Shown here: in pieces, positions 18,204 to 27,928 of the stretch
How the letters are laid out: each line of letters opens with the position of its first letter
Position numbering within the stretch: position 1 is the first letter of the stretch
Source of the DNA: Flagellimonas flava
GTDB lineage: Bacteria; Bacteroidota; Bacteroidia; Flavobacteriales; Flavobacteriaceae
DNA: 64,000 bases
Assembly (NCBI RefSeq): GCF_900129665.1
Contig: NZ_FQWL01000002.1
Location: 124,001 to 188,000 of the forward strand
Reading direction: 5' to 3'
The notes under the pieces: generated by a model
Seen by the model: the letters and a program-made list of their open reading frames with translations, nothing else
Told to the model about the DNA's origin: nothing
Databases searched by the model: none
Translations under genes and position numbers: made by a program

Positions 18204-20819
18204 GTGGAAAATAGATTTATCATTTTTATAGTTCTCATGCTTACAGGTTTATTGGGGTATTCACAGATTACCTTGCGAAACTACAAAGCAACAAGGATAA
18301 CCACTTCACCCACCATCGATGGGTCGTTGGATGATGAAGTATGGTCTGTATTGGTAGATGGGTGGAGTTCAGATTTTGTACAAAGATTGCCCAATGAAGG
18401 AGCCTCACCAACGGCCCAAACGCATTTTAAAGTCGTTCACGATGACAAATTCCTTTATGTAGCCATTCTTTGCGACGATCAAAAAGAGCAGGTGAATCGC
18501 TGGATGTCCAGAAGAGATGGATACACTGGGGACTGGGTAGAAATTGTTCTGGACACCTACCATGACAAACGTACGGCCTTTTCCTTCACATTGAGTTCTT
18601 CAGGAGTTAAGAGCGATAAATATATTACCCTAAACGGAGCCGAAGAGGATGTAGCATGGAACCCCATTTGGTATGCACAAAGTGGAATGGGTCCGACAGG
18701 CTGGATAGCAGAAATGAAAATCCCCTTAAGTCAGCTGCGGTTCAGCGAAGAGGAGACCCAAACATGGGGGTTACAGGTCCAGCGAAGAATCCTAAGAAAC
18801 GAAGAACTTTCGGTATGGCAACGAGTTCCCCAAGATGCCCCAGGATGGGTCAGTGAATTTGGCGGACTTACAGGAATCAACTCCACCAAACCGCAAAAAC
18901 AGTTGGAAATACAGCCTTTCATTGTGGGCACCTTGGAAACTTTTGAAAAAAACCCTGAAAATCCTTTCCGGAACAGTAGCATTCGTAATTTTAACTTTGG
19001 TGTGGACGGAAAGGTGGGTATTACCAACGATATAACCCTAGACTTTACCATAAATCCAGACTTTGGCCAAGTGGAGGCTGATCCTGCCGCAATTGCCCTA
19101 GATGGTTTCCAATTGTTCTTTCAAGAACAACGTCCCTTTTTCATTGAGAACAAAAACGTATTTGACTATCGCTTCTCCTCCCCAATCATTGGTGGGCCCT
19201 ACAGTTCCGATAACCTTTTTTACTCAAGACGAATTGGTCGACAGCCACAGGGAAGTGTCTCTTTGGAAGAGGGTCAATTTGCAGATATCCCACAAAGGAC
19301 CACAATTCTTGGTGCCGTAAAGCTAAGTGGTAAAACCAAAAACGGGCTGTCCTTTGGAGTGCTGGAAAGTTTCACACCGAGAATATATGCAGAAATAAGT
19401 GATGGCAGTTCGCAATTGATCGAGCCCCAGACCAATTATTTTGTAGCCCGCGTATTAAAGGATCTCAATAACAGGAAGACATTTTTGGGCGGAATATTTA
19501 CATCTGTGATACGTGAAGCATCTCCCGAAACCGACCATTTACACAAATCTGCCAAAACAGGGGGAATAGACTTTCTTCATCAATGGCGTAACCGGAATTG
19601 GTATTTGGGTGCCAATGTTGTAATGAGCCATGTAAGCGGTTCTAGAGAAGCCATACATAGAACCCAACTCTCTATTCCCCATTTGTTCCAGAGGGGAGCG
19701 GGTCATTTGCAAGTAGATTCCACAAGAACCTCTTTAACCGGTAGTGGAGGCGATATTAAACTGGGAAAAGCAGGAAAGGGGAATATCCAGGGGGAATTGG
19801 GGTTTACCTGGCGTTCTCCGGAGCTTGACCTTAACGATATTGGTTTTCTAAGGGAAGCGGATATTTTCCAACACTACACTGGGGTGTCCTATCGATCCAT
19901 CAACTCATTTGGGATTTTCAGAAATGCCAAGGTAAGCTATAAGCATTGGTTCAATTTTGATTTTGAAGGTAAGCTTAATTATGTGGATTGGGATGTCTCT
20001 GGCGAGGCTACCTTTCAGAACAATTGGTCGGCCACCTTTGGATACTTTTCCCAACCACATATTTTCTCCAAGTCCTTGCTACAGGGCGGACCAAGGATCA
20101 AACTTAGCGACCAATATGGATTTTGGTGGGCGTTAAGCACGGATTCACGAAAGAAGTTCTTTATCAACTATTCTGGGTGGACCAAAACCGGAGGACCTGG
20201 GAGCTATTATCTTCTTGAAAACAACATAGGTATCAATTACCAACCACTGGATAGGTTTCGCATTTCGGTTACCCCAAAACTCACACAAATTGGGCATAGA
20301 CTTCAATTCAATCAGAACTTGACCAATGGCGCGGATACTGATTTTGTAGTATCCCGCTTGGATCAAAAAACACTGAGCTTGGTTCTTCGGGCGGATGTGA
20401 CCCTAACTCCCAACATGGCACTGCAGTACTATGCCGAGCCTTTTATTTCGCAGGGAAGATACAATCAGTTCAGCCTTGTCCAAAATCCTCTACAATCCTT
20501 TGGGGATGGCCAACTGCAACCATTGAACATCCTTGGCAGAGAAGCTGCAGGGGCTAACTATGAAGTGGACCTGGATGGAGATAATTTAGGCGATACTTCA
20601 ATTAGGGTTCCAGATTTTTCATTCGCACAGTTCAGATCAAACTTGGTATATCGATGGGAGTACAGGCCAGGTTCCGAACTATTTCTGGTTTGGTCGCAAG
20701 GCCTGAATAATACTGCATTTCCAATGGACGGACTAGTTTCATCCCTGGATGAACAGCTATTTTCAAGAACCTTGGAAAGTACCTTCTTGATCAAACTAAC
20801 CTACAGATTTCACAGATAA
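18204..20819 (+). CDS. DUF5916-family protein: CBM9-like domain plus outer-membrane barrel
   Basis: About 871 residues. A short signal peptide (IVLMLTGLLGYSQ) precedes a CBM9/DOMON-like beta-sandwich (residues ~15-210: SPTIDGSLDDEVWSVL, WVEIVLDTYHDKRTAFSF, WIAEMKIPLSQLRFS). A long DUF5916 region rich in alternating strands follows, ending in the aromatic-terminated strand LIKLTYRFHR typical of an outer-membrane barrel. There is no ATG near the start: the frame opens with TTG (18180) and GTG (18183), and I prefer GTG at 18204 because it gives a compact signal peptide. The role is unknown, possibly sugar or proteinaceous ligand handling at the outer membrane. Three small genes follow closely on the same strand. 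Confidence 0.8.
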   Translation: MENRFIIFIVLMLTGLLGYSQITLRNYKATRITTSPTIDGSLDDEVWSVLVDGWSSDFVQRLPNEGASPTAQTHFKVVHDDKFLYVAILCDDQKEQVNRWMSRRDGYTGDWVEIVLDTYHDKRTAFSFTLSSSGVKSDKYITLNGAEEDVAWNPIWYAQSGMGPTGWIAEMKIPLSQLRFSEEETQTWGLQVQRRILRNEELSVWQRVPQDAPGWVSEFGGLTGINSTKPQKQLEIQPFIVGTLETFEKNPENPFRNSSIRNFNFGVDGKVGITNDITLDFTINPDFGQVEADPAAIALDGFQLFFQEQRPFFIENKNVFDYRFSSPIIGGPYSSDNLFYSRRIGRQPQGSVSLEEGQFADIPQRTTILGAVKLSGKTKNGLSFGVLESFTPRIYAEISDGSSQLIEPQTNYFVARVLKDLNNRKTFLGGIFTSVIREASPETDHLHKSAKTGGIDFLHQWRNRNWYLGANVVMSHVSGSREAIHRTQLSIPHLFQRGAGHLQVDSTRTSLTGSGGDIKLGKAGKGNIQGELGFTWRSPELDLNDIGFLREADIFQHYTGVSYRSINSFGIFRNAKVSYKHWFNFDFEGKLNYVDWDVSGEATFQNNWSATFGYFSQPHIFSKSLLQGGPRIKLSDQYGFWWALSTDSRKKFFINYSGWTKTGGPGSYYLLENNIGINYQPLDRFRISVTPKLTQIGHRLQFNQNLTNGADTDFVVSRLDQKTLSLVLRADVTLTPNMALQYYAEPFISQGRYNQFSLVQNPLQSFGDGQLQPLNILGREAAGANYEVDLDGDNLGDTSIRVPDFSFAQFRSNLVYRWEYRPGSELFLVWSQGLNNTAFPMDGLVSSLDEQLFSRTLESTFLIKLTYRFHR

Positions 20820-20841
20820 ACAACAGAAATTAAAGTAAAAT

Positions 20842-21072
20842 ATGGAAATTGCAGATTGGGTTGGGTTTTTTGGCGTTTCGCAAATACTATTGGCCTATTT
20901 CCTGAACACTACCGGAAAAGTGGACACGAATGATTTGTTATACAAAATCTTAAATTTTACCGGAGCCACAATTGCCTTTGTGGCATCTTGCTTGCTACGA
21001 TTTTGGCCCTTTATGATACTTGAAGCCATCTGGTCCCTTATTTCATTCAAAACTCTAGTGAACAAAAAATAG
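20842..21072 (+). CDS. Small CBU_0592-like membrane protein
   Basis: 76 residues with three hydrophobic segments: WVGFFGVSQILLAYFL, LNFTGATIAFVASCLL, and FMILEAIWSLISF, plus the family-like NTTGKVDTNDLLYKILN. It matches my memory of the widespread CBU_0592-like small membrane family; function is unknown. It lies 22 bases after the DUF5916 gene and 9 bases before the ACT protein, consistent with one transcript. Confidence 0.7.
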   Translation: MEIADWVGFFGVSQILLAYFLNTTGKVDTNDLLYKILNFTGATIAFVASCLLRFWPFMILEAIWSLISFKTLVNKK

Positions 21073-21081
21073 CATTTAACT

Positions 21082-21492
21082 ATGACAGGAGAAACTAACT
21101 TATCCAAGCTAATCGCAGGCATGGACCCAATTGTAAACGAGGGTGAATATGTTTTTGTTTCCGTATCAAACTATAACGGTATACACAGTGGGGATGTCAT
21201 CTGCGGCTTTAGAGAGAAAGAAGGGACAACGTTGATCATAAAAAGAGACAAAGCCATAGAACTCGGATTGTCTTTTGAATTTGTTGCCTCGTGGATCACC
21301 TTGCAAATCCACTCCGCTTTGGATGCCGTTGGGTTGACTGCTGCGTTTTCGGGAGAATTGGCCAAATTCGGTATTAGCTGTAATGTTGTAGCTGGGTATT
21401 ACCATGATCATATTTTTGTGGATCAAAAGGACACCAAAAAAACTGTGAAAACACTTAAAAGGCTCGCCAAAAGGCATAAAAATGGAACATAA
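21082..21492 (+). CDS. ACT-domain protein (ACT_3/ACT_7 type)
   Basis: 136 residues, cytoplasmic. Two ACT-like halves are seen: LSKLIAGMDPIVNEGEYVFVSV with SGDVICGFREKEGTTLIIKRD, then WITLQIHSALDAVGLTAAFSGELAKFGISCNVVAGYYHDHIFV. This is the stand-alone, amino-acid-sensing ACT_3/ACT_7 architecture common in bacteria. Ligand binding is inferred; the ligand is unknown. It is packed between the CBU_0592-like gene (9 bases) and a GNAT (35 bases). Confidence 0.8.
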   Translation: MTGETNLSKLIAGMDPIVNEGEYVFVSVSNYNGIHSGDVICGFREKEGTTLIIKRDKAIELGLSFEFVASWITLQIHSALDAVGLTAAFSGELAKFGISCNVVAGYYHDHIFVDQKDTKKTVKTLKRLAKRHKNGT

Positions 21493-21527
21493 GGCTATGC
21501 CTCCCCTGTTCAATTTAAAAAACTGAT

Positions 21528-22349
21528 ATGCAAATTAGAAGTTTGAAGACCATTAATTTTTCTGAGTTCCTAGCTGTTTTCCTAAAGGCCTTTGATGGGT
21601 ATTTTGTAAAAATGCCTACGGAGGTGGACTATTATAGACATCGGTGGGATATGGCAAAGGTTGATTATGACCTGTCTTTTGGAATGTTCAATGGAGACAT
21701 GCTAGTTGGATTTATTATCAATGCAGTCAATCATAGAAACGGCCATAGGATCGCCCACAATACAGGAACCGGGGTGGTACCTGATTACAGGGGCAGACAA
21801 ATTGTTGATGCCATTTATGATTACGCTATTCCCATTTTAAGGAAAAAGGGAGTCGAGAAATGTACCCTAGAGGTCATTACAAAAAACAAAGTTGCTCTGA
21901 AGGTTTACGAACGGATTGGATTTACCATTGTTAAAGACTTTAAATGCTATGATGGAGACATCAACACGGAACTGGGCAGAACAGATTTTAAAATGAAGAA
22001 AGTGGGTATGGACTTTTTCGATTGGAATAGGATAGATCAAACGGTATACTCTTGGGATAACGACATCGAAACCTTAAAACAGGGTAACTTTGAGTTTTAC
22101 GCTGTGTTTAATGGGGAGGCTCCGGCAGCATATTTTATTATCAATCCCCAAACAAATTATCTGGCCCAGTTTGATGTGTTTGAGAATAATGCAAAGCATT
22201 GGGAACGATTGTTCTCGGCTATGGGGCGAGTTTGCAAAACCATTAGAACAAATAATGTGGATGCGATGCAAAATGACAAACTGTTTTACCTAAAGCGCTT
22301 TGGGTTAAAAAATACCATTGACCAATATCAGATGGAATTAAACCTGTAA
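21528..22349 (+). CDS. GNAT-family N-acetyltransferase
   Basis: 273 residues. The acetyl-CoA-binding motif A is in GTGVVPDYRGRQIVDAIYDY (R-G-R in place of the common R/Q-x-x-G-x-G/A), followed by CTLEVITKNKVALKVYERIGFT, the classic motif B region. A second half (residues ~150-273) looks like an incomplete second GNAT fold. Substrate is unknown. Last gene of the likely DUF5916-CBU_0592-ACT-GNAT run; it converges on the kynurenine operon with only 25 bases between stops. Confidence 0.8.
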   Translation: MQIRSLKTINFSEFLAVFLKAFDGYFVKMPTEVDYYRHRWDMAKVDYDLSFGMFNGDMLVGFIINAVNHRNGHRIAHNTGTGVVPDYRGRQIVDAIYDYAIPILRKKGVEKCTLEVITKNKVALKVYERIGFTIVKDFKCYDGDINTELGRTDFKMKKVGMDFFDWNRIDQTVYSWDNDIETLKQGNFEFYAVFNGEAPAAYFIINPQTNYLAQFDVFENNAKHWERLFSAMGRVCKTIRTNNVDAMQNDKLFYLKRFGLKNTIDQYQMELNL

Positions 22350-22374
22350 TAGAAACGCAAAGTAATTGATTGTC

Positions 22375-22785
22375 CTAAAGGGGCTTATAGACAACAGCCT
22401 TTACCTCAATCAATAGGTTTGGGTGTGGCAACTGATGAACAGCCACAGTAGTTCGCGTAGGTCCGGTATGGTCAAAGAATTCTCCGTAAACCTCGTTATA
22501 CCCTTTAAAATCCTCCATATCCACCAAAAAAGTGGTGATATCAACGATATCATCCAAATCCGCATCCATGGTCTTAATTAGTTTCTGAATATTTTGGAGT
22601 ACTGCCTCCGTTTGTAATCGGATATCCAAATTCCAGGTTCCGTCTTCATTTTGGTCAGCCCCCACATGGGTATTGTCCGTTCTTCTGCTGCTGGTTCCAG
22701 AAACAAAAATGAAATCCCCTACCCGTTTCACATGTGGGTAGTTGCCCAGGGGTTTGGCACTCTTCGGTACAATTTTACCCTTCAT
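22375..22785 (-). CDS. RidA-family 2-aminomuconate deaminase
   Basis: 136 residues, a RidA/YjgF fold: VGDFIFVSGTSSRRTDNTH, ILQNIQKLI-like helix, FNEVYGEFF-like segment, and the end PTRTTVAVHQLPHPNLLIEVKAVV. Members of this subgroup remove the amino group of 2-aminomuconate to give 4-oxalocrotonate and ammonia in the 3-hydroxyanthranilate pathway. The specific call rests mainly on its position as the last gene of the kynurenine operon, with its start overlapping the stop of the monooxygenase by one base. General enamine/imine deaminase is the alternative. Confidence 0.8.
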   Translation of the reverse strand: MKGKIVPKSAKPLGNYPHVKRVGDFIFVSGTSSRRTDNTHVGADQNEDGTWNLDIRLQTEAVLQNIQKLIKTMDADLDDIVDITTFLVDMEDFKGYNEVYGEFFDHTGPTRTTVAVHQLPHPNLLIEVKAVVYKPL

Positions 22786-24128
22786 TAGATTTGTTTTAAC
22801 TGTTGATAGATACGCTCCAAAGGCAAATCCTCCAAGCTTGGATCCGAGCAGATTTTCATTAACAACTCATCCTGAGCCCTTCCCCTTCGCATCGCCTCAC
22901 TATAGGGCAAGTCTTCTTGGAAGGTCACCAAAGAATATTTGGAGTAGTAGTCCTCGTAGGTCTGCTCCAATAGCATCTCCAGATTTCTTTTTTTGATAAA
23001 GTCCCCATCGTCCACCTTATCCTGCATTTCATAAAAATTATCCACCGCCAAATCCGCAATGGCATTGGTGTTCTCTGGTCGGAATTCTTGAAATTCGTTG
23101 AAGGTAACCGACCAATCTCCCCGGTTTTTTTCAAGCATCTCATCCAAAAGCCGAACGTCTTCCAAAGAGGCATTCATTCCCTGACCATAAAATGGTACTA
23201 TGGCATGGGCAGCATCCCCCAACAAAAGGGTTTTGCCAAACGCTTGCCATGGATAACATTTAATGGTACCCAAAATACCAACGGGATTTTTAAAATACTC
23301 TTCGGCCAGATTGGGAAAATGCTCCAAAGAATCAGGGTAATGCGTCCTAAAAAAGTCCAACAGCTTTTCCTCGGTATCCAAAGACTCAAACCCTCCTTCA
23401 CCTTTGAAAGGATGAAACATAGTCACGGTAAAACTGCCATCCAAATTAGGAAGTGCAATCATCATAAACTTACCTCTGGGCCAAATGTGCAGGGCATTTT
23501 TTTCAATCTTAAACTCGCCCGATGCGGTGGGTGGTATCTCCAATTCCTTGTATCCGGAACGCAGAAAGCTCTGTGAGAAATTGAACAGAAGCTCAGGTGT
23601 GCGGGCCATCATACTCCTTCGAACCGCAGAACCTGCTCCGTCCGTTCCCAAAATGACGGTTGCTCCCACTTCTGTTTCATCCCCTCCCTTATCAATAAAA
23701 TAAGCTGCTGGTTTAACCAAATCAACAGCTTTGCACTTCGAATTAAAGTGTATGTCCACATTAGGAAAATGCTCTGCCTTATCCAAAAGCAGTTTGTTGA
23801 GTCCAGGTCGTGACACCGAGTTTATTTTTTCCCCTTGGCGCCCGCTATAGTTTGACATCCGGGTACTCCCATCAACATTGTGGATCATGCGCCCGTTCAT
23901 GTCTATACATTGGGACAGCACCTCATGTTCCAAGTCTGCGGATCTTAGGGCTCTAAGTCCACGATCCGAAAGTGCTAGATTGATGGACCTTCCAGCATCC
24001 AAATCATGTTTTCTCATATCGGGAAGTTTTTCATGTACTTCCACCTGATATCCCTTCTGTGCCATTTTTATTGCCAATAGGGAACCGCATAGACCTGCCC
24101 CAATAATAAGTACCTTATCCTTTTTCAC
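22785..24128 (-). CDS. kmo: Kynurenine 3-monooxygenase
   Basis: 447 residues. FAD-dependent class A hydroxylase: dinucleotide-binding LIIGAGLCGSLLAIKMAQ at the N-terminus, the DG motif in LGTDGAGSAVRRSM, and the GD motif in LLLGDAAHAIVPFYGQGMNASLED. The sequences DAGRSINLALSDRG and YKELEIP are hallmarks of bacterial KMO. The C-terminal helical part is of normal length (eukaryotic-type C-terminal membrane anchor not evident). It converts L-kynurenine to 3-hydroxykynurenine with NADPH and O2. Five bases downstream of kynureninase in the same operon. Confidence 0.95.
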   Translation of the reverse strand: MKKDKVLIIGAGLCGSLLAIKMAQKGYQVEVHEKLPDMRKHDLDAGRSINLALSDRGLRALRSADLEHEVLSQCIDMNGRMIHNVDGSTRMSNYSGRQGEKINSVSRPGLNKLLLDKAEHFPNVDIHFNSKCKAVDLVKPAAYFIDKGGDETEVGATVILGTDGAGSAVRRSMMARTPELLFNFSQSFLRSGYKELEIPPTASGEFKIEKNALHIWPRGKFMMIALPNLDGSFTVTMFHPFKGEGGFESLDTEEKLLDFFRTHYPDSLEHFPNLAEEYFKNPVGILGTIKCYPWQAFGKTLLLGDAAHAIVPFYGQGMNASLEDVRLLDEMLEKNRGDWSVTFNEFQEFRPENTNAIADLAVDNFYEMQDKVDDGDFIKKRNLEMLLEQTYEDYYSKYSLVTFQEDLPYSEAMRRGRAQDELLMKICSDPSLEDLPLERIYQQLKQI

Positions 24129-24133
24129 CGTTA

Positions 24134-25390
24134 TTATCCGTTTATTGCTTCTTTTAAAATGGTTACAAATTTGAACACATCGCTGTAATTGTTATAGAGT
24201 GGGGCCGGAGCAATACGAATTACATCTGGCTCTCGCCAATCTGCAATAACCCCTTTATCCGTTATGGTTTTAAAAATATCCTTGCCGCCCCATTTGGTAA
24301 TCTGGAGGGAAAGTTGACATCCTCGTTTCCTCACATCCCTAGGTGTAATAATTTTGACACTATCTTTCATGTCTTCCAACAATTTCTCGAGGTATCCCGT
24401 GAGTTTTCTGGATTTTTCAACCAATCCCGGCATACCCACCTCATCAAAAACATCCAATGATGCTCGAATTGCGGCCAACGAAAGTATGGGCGGGTTGCTC
24501 AACTGCCAACCTTCAGCACCCGGAATAGGGTCAAAATCATCCCGCATTCCAAATCGGGTTTCCTTATTGTGTCCCCACCAACCTGCAAACCTTGGAAGGT
24601 CAAAGGCATGGGCATGTCGTTCGTGAATAAAACATCCGCCAACGCTTCCAGGGCCACTATTCAAATATTTGTACGTGCACCATGCGGCAAAATCAATGTT
24701 TGAATCGTGCAGTTCGAGCGGTAAGTTGCCTGCACCGTGAGCCAAATCAAACCCTACGGTGCATCCCTTGGCATGACCAAGAGCCGCTATTCTTTTCATA
24801 TCAAAAACCTGTCCGGTGTAATAGTTCGGACACCCTATCAATATCAAAGCAATAGATTCACCTTCCTTTTTAATTGTAGCTTCAATATCCTCCTCACGCA
24901 GCAGTACTTCGCCTTTTCGTGGCTTCAATTCCAACAGTCCATTCCCATACCCATGAAATTTCAATTGGGATTCCACGGCATATCTATCGGATGGGAATGC
25001 ATCAGATTCAATTAGAATTTTAAAACGGTCTTTGGTTGGTCTATAAAAGGTCGCCATGAGCAGATGCAAATTGACGCTCAAAGTATTCATGACCACAACC
25101 TCCAAAGGTTTTGCCCCAACAATTTTGGCCATTTTTTCCGTTAAAAACTCATGATAGGGTAACCAAGGATTCTGCGCATGAAAATGACCTTCTACCCCAA
25201 GGTTTTTCCAATCTTTCAACTCCTGTTGTACATATTCGGCGGTTTTCTTGGGTTGTAGGCCCAAAGAATTACCACACAAATAGATATAGGGCTTTCCGTT
25301 GGTTCGCAGTGGCAAATGAAACTGATCCCTGTAAGATTTTAAACTGTCTTCGGTATCGAGTTGGAAAGCGTATTCAAGTGTTTTCTCCAT
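24134..25390 (-). CDS. kynU: Kynureninase
   Basis: 418 residues, PLP-dependent fold type I. Key stretches: YLCGNSLGLQPK near residue 37, VVVMNTLSVNLHLLM, VGFDLAHGAGN (the aspartate that contacts the pyridine nitrogen), and WCTYKYLNSGPGSVGG holding the Schiff-base lysine. It hydrolyses 3-hydroxykynurenine to 3-hydroxyanthranilate plus alanine. Length and motifs are normal for the bacterial enzyme. Two bases separate it from the ACMS decarboxylase gene. Confidence 0.96.
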   Translation of the reverse strand: MEKTLEYAFQLDTEDSLKSYRDQFHLPLRTNGKPYIYLCGNSLGLQPKKTAEYVQQELKDWKNLGVEGHFHAQNPWLPYHEFLTEKMAKIVGAKPLEVVVMNTLSVNLHLLMATFYRPTKDRFKILIESDAFPSDRYAVESQLKFHGYGNGLLELKPRKGEVLLREEDIEATIKKEGESIALILIGCPNYYTGQVFDMKRIAALGHAKGCTVGFDLAHGAGNLPLELHDSNIDFAAWCTYKYLNSGPGSVGGCFIHERHAHAFDLPRFAGWWGHNKETRFGMRDDFDPIPGAEGWQLSNPPILSLAAIRASLDVFDEVGMPGLVEKSRKLTGYLEKLLEDMKDSVKIITPRDVRKRGCQLSLQITKWGGKDIFKTITDKGVIADWREPDVIRIAPAPLYNNYSDVFKFVTILKEAING

Positions 25391-25392
25391 TT

Positions 25393-26460
25393 TTAATTCT
25401 TTCCAATACGTTTTGCAAACTTTTCCACCTTATCTCCGCATAACCATCGCACCACGTTATCATCCCAAATCTGTCCATGTTGTTCTTGGGTGATAATGCC
25501 TTCATCCACTGCCAAGTCCAGTAATTTTCCAGGGTACGAGGATTGTCTTTCACTTTCCATTTCTCCCAAAGGGTATGGGTCATCCAATCCCAAAATAATC
25601 TGATCCGTACCTTTTTGACGCCTTACCATCAATTCCAAGGAAAAGGTATCATGTACTAGAGTGTCAAAATAAATATTGGGGTGTCCAATTGCCTTTCTGG
25701 GGCGCGTCTGTCCCTCAAAAAGGTCAGGTCTACCATCAAAACCTTGGGTTCTTCTGCCAATGTTCAGATGGTTCAGCTGTCCCCCATGGGCAAAGCATAC
25801 CCTAATATTGGGATACTTATCGTATAACCCATCCAAGGTATAAAAGTGATAGGCATCGGCACATTGAGCCAACATCCAAATCAAATGGAAGCGCCAGGAT
25901 TTGTTCTGCAACTGAATAAATTTTTCACCATCATAGGGATGAATCTCTATGGCCAGTTCATACTTATTGGCCAATTCAAAGATGGGTGCTGTTTCCTTAT
26001 CAAAAATTCCTCGCCAAGTGCCAATAGAATCCATATAGTGGGTGGGCAGGCAAAGTACCTGAAGACCCAGCTCTTCCACACAACGCTCTATCTCCCAACA
26101 AGCCCCATCAATGAATCCGGCATGAACCACAAAACCACAGGTAAACTTGGTAGGATAATCCTTTTGGACCTGGGCATTAAAATCGTTTTGAAAACGAAGC
26201 GCATATTTCATATCATGAATGCGAAGCCCATTGCCATACAATTGGGAAAGATTAAGGACCACAGCATGATCAATCTCGTTTTTTCCCATCCATTCCAATT
26301 TCTCATTGAGAAAAAAGCTGGAATCAGTAACCGGGCGCTTCCAATCCTTCTGTAGCATGTATTCCCTGTCCTCATCAATCCAAAAAATCTCCTTTTCCTT
26401 TAAGTAGGATGGAATCTGCTCCGGATAGGGAAGCAAGTGCGAATGACCATTGATTCTCAT
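25393..26460 (-). CDS. 2-amino-3-carboxymuconate-6-semialdehyde decarboxylase (ACMSD)
   Basis: 355 residues, amidohydrolase-type TIM barrel. The metal site begins with the HxHxxP-like motif INGHSHLLPYP at residues ~4-14. Further metal or catalytic residues are in AIEIHPYDG, VCFAHGGQLNHL and the aspartate of LGLDDPYPLGE. It decarboxylates ACMS to 2-aminomuconate semialdehyde, diverting carbon away from quinolinate. It sits between kynureninase and the semialdehyde dehydrogenase, exactly the pathway order except that the dioxygenase making ACMS is absent. Confidence 0.95.
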   Translation of the reverse strand: MRINGHSHLLPYPEQIPSYLKEKEIFWIDEDREYMLQKDWKRPVTDSSFFLNEKLEWMGKNEIDHAVVLNLSQLYGNGLRIHDMKYALRFQNDFNAQVQKDYPTKFTCGFVVHAGFIDGACWEIERCVEELGLQVLCLPTHYMDSIGTWRGIFDKETAPIFELANKYELAIEIHPYDGEKFIQLQNKSWRFHLIWMLAQCADAYHFYTLDGLYDKYPNIRVCFAHGGQLNHLNIGRRTQGFDGRPDLFEGQTRPRKAIGHPNIYFDTLVHDTFSLELMVRRQKGTDQIILGLDDPYPLGEMESERQSSYPGKLLDLAVDEGIITQEQHGQIWDDNVVRWLCGDKVEKFAKRIGKN

Positions 26461-26479
26461 AGTTTCTGTGCTTATGCTT

Positions 26480-27928
26480 TTATGTTTTAGAATAATCTAT
26501 ACAAACATTTTTAGGTTCAGTGAAAAAACGAAGTGCTTCAAGACCACCTTCCCTTCCCACTCCTGAATTTTTCATTCCACCAAATGGGGTTCTTAGATCC
26601 CTTAGGAGCCAGGTATTAACCCAGACTATCCCAGCTTCCAGGTCACGTGCAACGCGATGCGCCCTTCCCAAATTTTGGGTCCAAATTGTTGCCGACAACC
26701 CGTAATCACTATTGTTAGCGAGGTCCAAGGCCTCTTGTTCGCCCTCAAAAGGTGTAAGGGTAACCACTGGACCAAAAATTTCTTCTTGGTTTGTTATGCA
26801 GCCTGAAACCAATCCTTCAATAATGGTGGGAGCAATGTACCATCCATCTGTGTTTCCATCCGGGTGAACCGGCTTTCCACCGCATAGTATTCTTCCCCCT
26901 TCTTGTTCTGCCAATTTTATGTGCCCCATGATTTTGTCAAAATGAGGCTTGGAAACAATGGCGCCCAAATCCGAATCCTCCTCAGAAGGATGTCCAATCC
27001 TTAATGCTTTGGTCTTTTGTACAAAATCGGTTTTGAACTTTTCATATATCGATTTTTCAATGTAGATTCTAGAACCACATAAACAAATCTGACCTTGGTT
27101 GGCAAAAGAGGACCTGAGGGTAGTTTGGAGCATTTTATTATAATCGCAATCGGCAAAAATGATATTGGGGTTTTTTCCACCCATTTCCAGGGAAAGTTTT
27201 TTAAAGAGGGGTGCGGCTTTAGTTGCAATGTCAACGCCCACCTTGGTACTCCCGGTAAAGGAAACTGCCTTTACAGCCTTATGTGTACTCAGAACAGCAG
27301 CTGTTTTGGTTCCCTGCCCATGCACAATGTTCAAAACGCCCTTGGGCAATCCAACCTCATCGCAGATTTTAGCCAACAAAAATGCTGTCATTGGGGTCAC
27401 TTCCGAGGGTTTTGCAACAACAGTGTTCCCCATTGCCAAAGCAGGCGCTATTTTCCAGCTGAAAAGGTATAAGGGTAAATTCCATGGGGAAATACATCCT
27501 ACCACCCCAAGCGGTCTTCGAAGGGTATAATTAATGGCCTGCCCATTCATTTCATGGGATTCCGAGGAAAATTGCATAAGTGCCGTCGCAAAAAACCTAA
27601 AATTTGATGCTACTCTCGGAATATCAACCGTTCTCGCCAATTTTAGCGGTTTTCCGTTGTCCATGCTTTCTGCCAATGCCAATTCTTCCAAATCCTTTTC
27701 TACGCGTTTGGAAATTCGCATTAAAAACTCATGCCGTTCTTCCAAAGAGGTTGCAGACCAAGAGGGGAAAGCCTTTTCAGCAGCGGCTATGGCGGCTTGC
27801 ATGTCCGCTTCATCTGAATCTGGGACCTTTGCATACACCTGGGCATTGGAGGGATCATATACATCCAAATAGCTATTGCCTTTTGGCTTAGTGAACTCCC
27901 CTCCTATGTAATTCAAAATCGTCTTCAT
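26480..27928 (-). CDS. 2-aminomuconate 6-semialdehyde dehydrogenase
   Basis: 482 residues, aldehyde dehydrogenase superfamily. Visible landmarks are GCISPWNLPLYLFSWK (cofactor site), FTGSTKVGVDIA, the general base in LSLEMGGKNPN, and the nucleophilic cysteine in NQGQICLCGSR. The catalytic loop resembles the AMSDH/2-hydroxymuconate semialdehyde dehydrogenase group. It oxidises 2-aminomuconate semialdehyde to 2-aminomuconate with NAD+. Its start overlaps the IclR gene stop by four bases (ATGA), indicating translational coupling. Confidence 0.92.
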   Translation of the reverse strand: MKTILNYIGGEFTKPKGNSYLDVYDPSNAQVYAKVPDSDEADMQAAIAAAEKAFPSWSATSLEERHEFLMRISKRVEKDLEELALAESMDNGKPLKLARTVDIPRVASNFRFFATALMQFSSESHEMNGQAINYTLRRPLGVVGCISPWNLPLYLFSWKIAPALAMGNTVVAKPSEVTPMTAFLLAKICDEVGLPKGVLNIVHGQGTKTAAVLSTHKAVKAVSFTGSTKVGVDIATKAAPLFKKLSLEMGGKNPNIIFADCDYNKMLQTTLRSSFANQGQICLCGSRIYIEKSIYEKFKTDFVQKTKALRIGHPSEEDSDLGAIVSKPHFDKIMGHIKLAEQEGGRILCGGKPVHPDGNTDGWYIAPTIIEGLVSGCITNQEEIFGPVVTLTPFEGEQEALDLANNSDYGLSATIWTQNLGRAHRVARDLEAGIVWVNTWLLRDLRTPFGGMKNSGVGREGGLEALRFFTEPKNVCIDYSKT

